Positions 39,980 to 46,997 of a stretch of 64,000 bases of DNA are shown piece after piece. Position 1 is the first letter of the stretch, and each line of letters opens with the position of its first letter. Below the pieces are notes generated by a model that saw only the letters and a list, made by a program, of their open reading frames with translations, did no database searches and was not told the DNA's origin. This DNA comes from Mycetocola_B reblochoni (GTDB lineage Bacteria > Actinomycetota > Actinomycetes > Actinomycetales > Microbacteriaceae). Position numbers and translations under genes: made by a program. The stretch is taken from NCBI RefSeq assembly GCF_003667525.1, contig NZ_RCUW01000006.1, forward strand, positions 1-64,000, given 5' to 3'.

Positions 39980-40647
39980 CGCGGTCCGCCGCCGACCCCC
40001 TGCGAGTGCAGATAGGTCAGCACCGCGAGCACGCGCCGGTGATGGACGGTCGCGTCGCCGGGGATGCCGAGCTTCACGAACAGCGACGCGACGTGCTTCT
40101 CGACGGCCTTGACGGAGACGAACAGCTCGCGCGCGATGGCGCTGTTCGCCCGGCCCTCGGCCATCAGCCGGAGCACCTCGAGCTCGCGGGGCGCGAGGAC
40201 GCTCAGCGGCCCGTCGCCGCGCTCACCCGTCTCGACGAGCCGGCCGGCCAGCACCGGCTCGATGACGATCTCGCGCGCGGCGATGCGCTCGAGCGTGTCG
40301 TTGAGCATCTGGACGCCGGCGATGCGCTCCTTCAGCCGGTAGCCGATGCCCTCCGTGCCGATGGCGAGCATGCGGCGCAGGTAGTGGGTCTCGGAGTAGT
40401 GCGACAGCAGCAGCAGGCCGACCTCAGGGTGGCGTTCCCTGATGAGCGCAGCGGTCGTCAGGCCGCCCTCCTCGCCGGGGGGCATGCGGATGTCCAGGAG
40501 CGCGATGTCGACGGGCTCGGTGCCGAGCGTGGCCAGGAGCGCCTCGCCGTCGGAGTGGGCGGCGACGACCTCGTGGTCGGCCGCGCCGAGCAGCAGGACG
40601 AGCCCCTCGCGGAACAGCGTCCCGTCGTCTGCGATCGCTACGCGCAC
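39976..40647 (-). CDS. LuxR/NarL-family response regulator
   Basis: A 223-residue two-domain regulator. The receiver begins VRVAIADDGTLFREG with acidic pocket Asp7/Asp8 and phospho-acceptor Asp52 (ALLDIRMP), and has a Lys in YRLKERI. A GerE-type DNA-binding domain follows (LAPRELEVLRLMAEG, then VSVKAVEKHVASLF). GTG at 40647 is the start; an upstream extension would add a basic non-family stretch. It heads a two-gene operon with the pseudokinase and is divergent from the Hsp70-like gene. Confidence 0.92.
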
Positions 40648-40812
40648 CGGCGCACCACGCCCCTTCCGGCCCGGTCCCTCCGAACACCGCAACGATACCG
40701 CCCGTCCGACTCCCCTGTGCGGCGGTGCACGGTACCGTCGCCGTCACACGGGCCGAATAACATGTGCGTCACGGTGTCGTGCGTCCGCTGCGCGGCGGCC
40801 GGGAAGGGATCC

Positions 40813-42732
40813 ATGCGGTACAGCATCGGCGTTGACCTCGGAACGAGCACCGTCGCGGTCGCCATCGGCGACGAGCGGGGGACGCGGGCGGTGGCCCTGT
40901 CCGAGGGGGACGTCCTCCCCTCGGTCGTGTACTGCGCGGCGGACGGCACGATCCTCACCGGCGCCGCGGCCCTGGCCGAGCGGGACCCGGCACGGACGGT
41001 CACCGGCTTCAAGCGGCGCATCGGCGACCCGACGCCACTCGTCGTCGGCGGGACGAGCCGCAGCCCCGAGGAGCTCATGGCCGCCCAGCTGCGCGACGTC
41101 GTCGCCGCGCTCACCGAGTCCAGGGGCGAGGCCCCCGCCGCCGTGGTCCTCAGCGCCCCGGCCGCGTGGGGTCCGTACCGGAGAGAACGCTTCGACCGCG
41201 TTGCCGAGCTGTCCGGCGTCGCGGTGCGGGCCGTCGTGACCGAGCCGGTCGCGACGGCGACGCACGTCGTCAGCGAGCGGGGGCTGGGGACGGGGGCGCT
41301 CCTGGCCGTGTTCGACCTCGGCGGGAGCACCTTCGAGGCGACGGTGCTCCGCGTCGGGCCCGAGGGCATCGAGACGCTCGGCAGCCCCGAGGGCATCGAG
41401 CACCTAGGCGGCGACGACCTGGACGACGCCGTGCGCGGGCTCGTCGACCGCAGGCTCGGCGGTCTGCTCTCCGCCCTCGACCCCGCCGTGGAGGGCGACG
41501 CCGCCGCCCTGGCCGCGGTGGACGCCGCGTGCACCGAGGCGAAGGAGCTGCTCTCGTCGCGGAGAGAGACGGTCGTCGTCGTCCCCCTGCCCGACGGGGA
41601 GCGGCGTGTCACGATCACGAGGGACGAGTTCGACGAGGCGATCCGACCGACCGTGGAGCTGGCCGTCGCCGCACTGCGCCGGTCGGTGGCGTCCGCGGGG
41701 GTCGACGAGGACGCGCTCGCGACGATCATCCTGTCGGGGGGCTCGGCACGCATCCCCCTCGTGGCGGCCCAGGTCGCCGCGATCGGCCGGCCGGTCCACG
41801 CCACGCACCGGCCGACGACGACCGTCGCACTCGGGGCGGCGGAGGTCGCCCGCCGGCTCCTCGAGTCGGGGCCGGTCGGGTCGCCTGAGCCCGACCCGCG
41901 CGACGCGACGGCTCCCCTCGCGGGGCGCGGCGGCGCCCGCCGCCGCCCGGGGCGCCGGACTGTCGCGCTCGCCGGCGTCGCGGTCGTCGCCCTCGCGGCC
42001 GCGGCCCTCACCATCCCCCCGCTGCTCGGCCAGGCGGCGAACAGTTTCACCACGGCGGAGCAGACGCCCGCTCAACCGGCCGACCAGGACCAGGACCAGG
42101 ACCAGGACGGCCAGGATCAGGGCGAGGACGCGACGGTCATCGAGCCGGAGCCGGCCGTCGTCCCCGAGCCGACCGTCGTCGCCCCCGTCTTCACGGACGG
42201 TGCGACGGCGGAGGGGCTCGGCTGGTTCGTCCAGTCCGCGGGCGTCACCGGCGACTGGGAGGTCAGCACCCTCGACGACGGCACGGCGGCACGCGACCAG
42301 CTCACCCTCACGGAGTCGGCCGACGGCCTGCACGCGCAGTGGTCGGGCGCCGCCGACCCCGCACAGTTCTACGCGCAGGCCTCCGGTGAGACCCTCGACC
42401 TCGCGCCCGTCGCCGAGAACGACGGAGCCCTCGTGCTCGACGTCACGGTCGCCTCCGGCACGGCGGGGACGTTCCAGCTGGCCGCCCACTGCGGCTACCC
42501 CTGTGGCGGCACGGTGGACGTCACCGACGCGGTCAACGCCATCCCCGACGGCGGGACGAGACGGCTCGTCGTCCCCGCCTCCTGCTTCACCGCGGCAGGC
42601 CTGGATCCGTCGCGTGTGGACACGCCGTTCCTGGCCTTCGGCACCGGCGACCTGGACGTGAGCGTCGACGACGTCCGCTGGGAGGACAACACCGGGGCGG
42701 ACCCCGACGCCCTGCCCTGCGGCGAGGGGTAG
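40813..42732 (+). CDS. Membrane-spanning Hsp70-like protein with ExoP-type C-terminal domain
   Basis: A 639-residue protein. Residues 1-370 are an actin/Hsp70 ATPase domain: phosphate-1 GVDLGTSTVAVAIG, phosphate-2 VFDLGGSTFEATV, adenosine motif ILSGGSARIPLV. There is no Hsp70 substrate-binding domain. Instead a basic stretch (RRRPGRR) leads into one transmembrane helix (about 383-406), an Asp/Gln/Glu/Pro linker, and an extracytoplasmic domain (about 455-635) resembling the galactose-binding-like C-terminal domain of ExoP-type beta-glucosidases (ALVLDVTVASG, CGYPCGGTVDVTDA, RVDTPF, DVSVDDVRW). SD GGGAAGGGA precedes the ATG. It may couple cytosolic ATPase state to surface carbohydrate or wall sensing; this is inference. 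Confidence 0.85.
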   Translation: MRYSIGVDLGTSTVAVAIGDERGTRAVALSEGDVLPSVVYCAADGTILTGAAALAERDPARTVTGFKRRIGDPTPLVVGGTSRSPEELMAAQLRDVVAALTESRGEAPAAVVLSAPAAWGPYRRERFDRVAELSGVAVRAVVTEPVATATHVVSERGLGTGALLAVFDLGGSTFEATVLRVGPEGIETLGSPEGIEHLGGDDLDDAVRGLVDRRLGGLLSALDPAVEGDAAALAAVDAACTEAKELLSSRRETVVVVPLPDGERRVTITRDEFDEAIRPTVELAVAALRRSVASAGVDEDALATIILSGGSARIPLVAAQVAAIGRPVHATHRPTTTVALGAAEVARRLLESGPVGSPEPDPRDATAPLAGRGGARRRPGRRTVALAGVAVVALAAAALTIPPLLGQAANSFTTAEQTPAQPADQDQDQDQDGQDQGEDATVIEPEPAVVPEPTVVAPVFTDGATAEGLGWFVQSAGVTGDWEVSTLDDGTAARDQLTLTESADGLHAQWSGAADPAQFYAQASGETLDLAPVAENDGALVLDVTVASGTAGTFQLAAHCGYPCGGTVDVTDAVNAIPDGGTRRLVVPASCFTAAGLDPSRVDTPFLAFGTGDLDVSVDDVRWEDNTGADPDALPCGEG

Positions 42733-42743
42733 GGACAGCCCCA

Positions 42744-42780
42744 CCCCCCGGACGGGGGATGCCGCCCCCTGAACGGGGGG
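42744..42780 (+). terminator. Two consecutive GC hairpins after the Hsp70-like gene
   Basis: CCCCCC/GGGGG (42744-42758, loop GGAC) and CCCCC/GGGGGG (42765-42780, loop TGAAC) follow the stop codon closely. There is no T run, so this is a weak prediction. Confidence 0.4.
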
Positions 42781-42852
42781 TGCACCCAGAGACACCGCCT
42801 CCGCGCGGTCGGACGATCGAATCAGACGCCGACCGACCGGAGGGAGCCCACG

Positions 42853-43377
42853 ATGGGCACGAGCGATGCAACGACGACGACGACCGTCGATGAGCTGGTC
42901 AGGGCCCACGGTGCGGGCCTGCTGCGCTACGCGACCGGGCTGATGAACGGCGACAGGGCGGCGGCAGAGGACGTCGTCCAGGAGACCTGGCTGCGCGCCT
43001 GGCGGCACCTGGACCGGCTCACCGAGCAGCAGGGCTCCGTGCGGGGCTGGCTGACCCGGGTCACCCACAACATCGCCATGGACCAGCTGCGCGCCCGGCG
43101 GTGCCGGCCGGCGGAGGTCGCCTGGTCCGAGCTGGACACCGAGCGCGTCGCCGCACCGCATGACCCGGCCCACGAGGTCGAGGACCGGATCGTCGTCGCC
43201 GAGCTCCTCGGGCACGTCTCCGAGCTGCACCGCCGCACCATCCACGAGGTGTACTTCTCCGACCTCACGGCCGCGGGCGCCGCCGCGACGCTCGGCGTCC
43301 CCGTCGGCACCGTGAAGAGCCGCGTGTTCCACGCGCTGCGCAGCATGCGCACCCAGAGCGCCGCGTTCGCCGCCTGA
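42853..43377 (+). CDS. ECF-type RNA polymerase sigma factor
   Basis: A 174-residue sigma-70 family protein. Region 2 spans about 10-80 (LLRYATGLMNGDRAAAEDVV, QETWLRAWRHL, then WLTRVTHNIAMDQLRARR) and region 4 about 115-170 (LHRRTIHEVYFSDLTAAGAA, TLGVPVGTVKSRVFHALRSM). It resembles SigL/SigK-like ECF factors. GGAGGG precedes the ATG. No anti-sigma gene is adjacent; the upstream neighbour is the membrane Hsp70-like protein and the downstream neighbour is the convergent AAA gene. It may control the secretion-like locus, but no promoter evidence links them. Confidence 0.92.
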   Translation: MGTSDATTTTTVDELVRAHGAGLLRYATGLMNGDRAAAEDVVQETWLRAWRHLDRLTEQQGSVRGWLTRVTHNIAMDQLRARRCRPAEVAWSELDTERVAAPHDPAHEVEDRIVVAELLGHVSELHRRTIHEVYFSDLTAAGAAATLGVPVGTVKSRVFHALRSMRTQSAAFAA

Positions 43378-43399
43378 GCGGCGCCGGACGCGGTCCCCC

Positions 43400-43434
43400 C
43401 GCTGCCCGCCCGAGTTCCCCCCGGGCGGGCAGCG
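43400..43434. terminator. Perfect inverted repeat between sigma factor and AAA gene
   Basis: CGCTGCCCGCCCG (43400-43412) and CGGGCGGGCAGCG (43422-43434) form a 13-bp stem 23 nt after the sigma-factor stop, between convergent genes. Confidence 0.75.
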
Positions 43435-43469
43435 TCATGCGCGGGCGCCTCGGCCCCGCGGCCGGGCGC

Positions 43470-43559
43470 TCACGCCCCGACCTCGCCCGGTCCCGCGGCT
43501 CACGCCCCGATCTCGCTCGGCCCCGCGGCTCACGCCCCGATCTCGCCGGGTCCCGGCAC
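43470..43559. repeat. Three 30-bp tandem repeats covering the AAA gene's stop codon
   Basis: Three near-identical 30-bp units start at 43470, 43500 and 43530. The third contains the last nine codons plus TGA of the beta-helix/AAA gene (..GEIGA, stop). The other two, downstream of it, repeat the same codons and stop in the same frame, so the 3' end of the gene has been duplicated twice. Confidence 0.9.
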
Positions 43560-46529
43560 GTCCTCCGGCAGCAGCAGGACGAGGTCGTCCATCGACGGGG
43601 CGGTGATCGAGCGGGTGCGCCTGGCGTGGTTGGCGATCGCGGCGTCCATCACCTGCCTGGCGTAGCGGCCGTTGCCGAACGATGCCGTGCGGTCGACGGA
43701 GGAGAAGTGCCCGCGCAGTGCGGCGACGGTCGGACCGGTGCACTCGTAGCCGGAGGCGGTGGCGTGCTGGTTGACGATGGTGACCAGCTCGTCGGGGGTG
43801 TAGTTCGCGAAGCGCACCCGGTGCGAGAAGCGCGAGTCCAGCCCGGGGTTGGTGGCGAGGAAGTCGCCCATCTCGCGCTCGTAACCCGCGGCGATGACGA
43901 CGACCTCGTCGCGGTGGTCCTCCATGAGCTTCACCAGCGTGTCCACGGACTCCTTGCCGAAGTCGTTGCCCCCTCCCCCTCCGGAGGAGAGCGTGTAGGC
44001 CTCGTCGATGAACAGCACGCCGCCGCGCGCCCGGTCGAAGGCCTCCGTCGTCCGCCTGGCCGTGTGCCCGACGTACTCGCCGACCAGGTCGGCGCGCGAC
44101 ACCTCGGTCACCTGCCCCTGGGCGAGGACGCCGAGGGCGGTGAGCAGCGAGCCGTACAGCCGGGCGACCGTCGTCTTGCCCGTCCCGGGGGGACCGGCGA
44201 AGATCAGGTGCCTGCTGAGCGAGGGGGCGGGCAGCCCCGCGGCCTGACGCCGCCGGGCGGAGGTGAGCAGGTCGACCATGCCCTGCACCTCGGCCTTGAC
44301 GTCATCGAGCCCGACGAGCTCGCGCAGCGTCGCCAGCAGCTGCTCGACCCTCTCCTCATCGACCCGGCCCACCCCCGCACCGATCGACGAGCCGGGAAGC
44401 GGGCCGAGGTCGTCGGGGATGAGCCGGGTCAGCGTCAGCGCGTCGACGTCGGCGGTCGAGCCGAGCCGGTACGCCTGTCGGCCGAGCATCTCCTCGAACA
44501 CCTTCCGCGCGGTCCGGCCGTTGCCGAAGGTCTCGTCACGCGGCAGCTCGGTGAAGTAGTTGTGCAGGGCGGCGCGGGTCTCGAACTCGAGGCTGTAGTG
44601 GTTGGCGCGGCACAGCCCCTCGACGATGGTGACCATCTCGGCCGAGGCGTAATCGCTGAACTCCACCGTCCGCGAGAACCGCGACGACAGGCCGGGGTTG
44701 GCGGCCATGAAGCTGCGCATGTCGTTCGTGTACCCGGCGACGATGACGACGACGTCGTCGCGGTGGTCCTCCATCAGCTTGACGAGCGTGTCGATCGCCT
44801 CGCCGCCGAAGTCGTTGCTCGACCCCGAGTCCTTCGACAGCGCGTACGCCTCGTCGATGAACAGCACGCCGCCGAGCGCCTCGGTGAAGCGCTCCGAGGT
44901 CTTGATCGCGGTGCCTCCGATGACGGCGGCCACGAGGTCGGGCCGGGCCACCTCGACCAGCTGCCCCGTCCTGACCACGCCGAGCGCCGCGAGGATGCGG
45001 CCGTAGAGGCGGGCGACCGTCGTCTTCCCTGTCCCGGGGGAGCCGGCGAAGACGAGGTGACGGGACACCGGCGGCGAGGGCAGCCCCGCCTCGGCGCGCT
45101 TCTCGGCCATCTGGTGCATGCGGACGAGCGTCTCCACCTGCCGTTTCACCCCGTCGAGGCCGACGAGCGCGTCGAGCTCGGCGAGGAGGCGCTCGAGCTC
45201 CTCCCCGTCGCGTCCCCCCTGCCCGCCGCTCGCCCGCGCTCCCTCGTCTTCGGCGCCGTCGTGTGCCCCGCCCGCGCCCCTGGCCTCGGCGCCGGCGCCC
45301 TCGTCGTCGCCGAGCGTCACCGTCACGTCCGTCTCGGCACCGATCTCGCTCGGTCGCTCCGTCCCCGACACGACCGTTCCGCTGACCGCGCCCGAGGCGC
45401 GGCCCTCCCACACGCTTCCCGCTCCGCAGTCCCGCAGCGCACCGCCCTCGACGTCGGCCCTGGCGTCGTCCCTGACGAGGACGCCAGCGGCCGTCGCGGC
45501 GACGACGACGACGTCGACGAGGCTCGCCGTCGCCTCGCCCGACGCCAGCACCCCCACGCCGTCCGCCCGCTCGATGCGCGAGGACACGAGGCGGAGCGCC
45601 GAGGTGCCGGACACGACGACGGCGTCGTGTCCCGCGTCGGTGAAACGGCAGGAGTCCGCGTCCAGCCGGGCGTCCTCGACCAGTTGGACCGCGTGGGCCG
45701 CACCGTCGGCGACGATCACCCGCTCCAGGGCGATCACGGCGCCGCCCATCCCGACGACCCCCTGCGCGCCGAGCCCGTCCATCCGCACGTCCGTGAGGGT
45801 GACCTCCGCACCGGAGCCGGCGAGGACACCGACCGCGCCGTCGCCGATGCCGACGTCACTCATCTCCAGCCGGCCCCCGCCCTCGACCGTCGCCGCGGCG
45901 CCTCCGGCGCCGTCGATGCGGCTCGCGGTGACGACGAGCCGCGCCCCGTCGGCGACGAGCACACCGCCGTCGCAGCCGGAGATCCGCACGTCGTCCAGCT
46001 GCGCCTCGCTCGGCCCCCTGACGACGAGCGCGGTCGTGGCCACGCCGCTCAGCCGCGTGCCGGCGAGCTCGGCCGCGCCGCCCTCGAAGACGAGCACACC
46101 CGCGCCGGAGGAGTTGCCGAGCCGCGAGCCTGTCACCGCCAGCCGTGCGTCCGCCCTGACCACGACGGCGACCTCCGTGGCCGCCTCGACGACGCACTCG
46201 TCCAACGACAGCGCGCCCGACTCGACGTCGACCGCGACGTCGCCGGAGGCGCGCGCGACGGTGATGCCGGAGATCCGCGCCACCCCTGCCCTGCTGCGGA
46301 CGGCGGCGCCCGCGACCGGCTCGATCCGCACCCCGCCCGCGTCGCCGACACCGGAGAGCGTCACCGAGCGGTCGACGAGCAGGGACTCCGGGTACACGCC
46401 GGGCCGGATGGAGACGATGTCGCCGTCCCTCGCCGCGGCGAGGGCGGAGGCGATCGTCTGGTGGCAGTCGGGGCTGCCGGCCGCGACGGTGAGGACGGCT
46501 CGGTCCGGGGCAGTCAGGCGAGGGGCCAT
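43530..46529 (-). CDS. Right-handed beta-helix protein fused to two CbxX/EccA-type AAA ATPases
   Basis: A 999-residue protein. Residues 1-400 repeat short beta-strand turns (GVLVFEGGAAELAGTRLSG type) of a right-handed parallel beta-helix. A Gly/Asp/Glu-rich linker (about 400-445) leads to two tandem AAA domains: Walker A GSPGTGKTT (about 493) with GVLFIDEAYALS, and GPPGTGKTT (about 774) with GVLFIDEAYTLS. Each is preceded by LVGLDGVKRQV or LVGLDDVKAEV, the CbxX/CfqX signature shared with EccA of type VII secretion. No signal peptide is present, so it is cytosolic. GGGAGAG lies 7 nt before the ATG. It overlaps the upstream small gene by 16 nt. Likely a chaperone or remodelling ATPase of the locus. 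Confidence 0.88.
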   Translation of the reverse strand: MAPRLTAPDRAVLTVAAGSPDCHQTIASALAAARDGDIVSIRPGVYPESLLVDRSVTLSGVGDAGGVRIEPVAGAAVRSRAGVARISGITVARASGDVAVDVESGALSLDECVVEAATEVAVVVRADARLAVTGSRLGNSSGAGVLVFEGGAAELAGTRLSGVATTALVVRGPSEAQLDDVRISGCDGGVLVADGARLVVTASRIDGAGGAAATVEGGGRLEMSDVGIGDGAVGVLAGSGAEVTLTDVRMDGLGAQGVVGMGGAVIALERVIVADGAAHAVQLVEDARLDADSCRFTDAGHDAVVVSGTSALRLVSSRIERADGVGVLASGEATASLVDVVVVAATAAGVLVRDDARADVEGGALRDCGAGSVWEGRASGAVSGTVVSGTERPSEIGAETDVTVTLGDDEGAGAEARGAGGAHDGAEDEGARASGGQGGRDGEELERLLAELDALVGLDGVKRQVETLVRMHQMAEKRAEAGLPSPPVSRHLVFAGSPGTGKTTVARLYGRILAALGVVRTGQLVEVARPDLVAAVIGGTAIKTSERFTEALGGVLFIDEAYALSKDSGSSNDFGGEAIDTLVKLMEDHRDDVVVIVAGYTNDMRSFMAANPGLSSRFSRTVEFSDYASAEMVTIVEGLCRANHYSLEFETRAALHNYFTELPRDETFGNGRTARKVFEEMLGRQAYRLGSTADVDALTLTRLIPDDLGPLPGSSIGAGVGRVDEERVEQLLATLRELVGLDDVKAEVQGMVDLLTSARRRQAAGLPAPSLSRHLIFAGPPGTGKTTVARLYGSLLTALGVLAQGQVTEVSRADLVGEYVGHTARRTTEAFDRARGGVLFIDEAYTLSSGGGGGNDFGKESVDTLVKLMEDHRDEVVVIAAGYEREMGDFLATNPGLDSRFSHRVRFANYTPDELVTIVNQHATASGYECTGPTVAALRGHFSSVDRTASFGNGRYARQVMDAAIANHARRTRSITAPSMDDLVLLLPEDVPGPGEIGA

Positions 46530-46987
46530 GTCGTGCTCTCCCAGTTGTCGGGGCGGAGCGCCGCGTACAGGCGCCGCCGGGTCGGGGCGTCGACGGGCGT
46601 GGGCTCGCCGGAGACGCGGAGGTGGGCGACGAGCTCCGGATCGGGGGCGATCCAGTGCTGGTCCACGTAGTAGGCAGAGGCGTCGCTCCAGATCCAGACG
46701 CCGTCCGAGCGCAGCCCGGCCGGGACGGCCGACTCCTCACCGGTGACGGCGTCCCTCAGCGCGGCGGAGCGCAGCAGCGGCGTCCCCGTCGCGAGCAGTG
46801 CCAGCAGCTCGGCGCGCTCGCGCTCGTCGACGACGAGGGGCCGGGCCGCGGCGAACCACGGCTTCCCGTCGCTGCAGCCGTCGAACACCCGGGCGACACG
46901 CGGCGGGGCGGTCGGCTCCGGTGTCACGGCCCGGCGTGCACGTCCCCGTCCCTCGGACGGGGCGGCCCTGTCGATGCTCACGGTCAT
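46514..46987 (-). CDS. Conserved small protein of the secretion-like cluster
   Basis: A 157-residue protein of unknown function. The N-terminal 35 residues are basic and disordered-looking. The core has WFAAARPLVVDERERAELLA, SAALRDAVTGEE, then DGVWIWSDASAYYVDQHWIA and PDPELVAHLR, a compact Trp/Tyr-rich domain. No signal peptide or membrane span. ATG at 46987 follows GAGAGG and lies 10 nt after the stop of the 1007-residue gene; its 3' end overlaps the AAA gene. Its place right after a gene with a toxin-like tail would suit a partner or immunity protein, but this is only positional. Confidence 0.7.
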   Translation of the reverse strand: MTVSIDRAAPSEGRGRARRAVTPEPTAPPRVARVFDGCSDGKPWFAAARPLVVDERERAELLALLATGTPLLRSAALRDAVTGEESAVPAGLRSDGVWIWSDASAYYVDQHWIAPDPELVAHLRVSGEPTPVDAPTRRRLYAALRPDNWESTTWPLA

Positions 46988-46997
46988 GGCGGTCCTC

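Noticed and set aside
40813..42732. Annotation as chaperone DnaK
   Set aside because: Only the ATPase half is Hsp70-like; the substrate-binding domain is replaced by a membrane helix and an unrelated extracytoplasmic domain.
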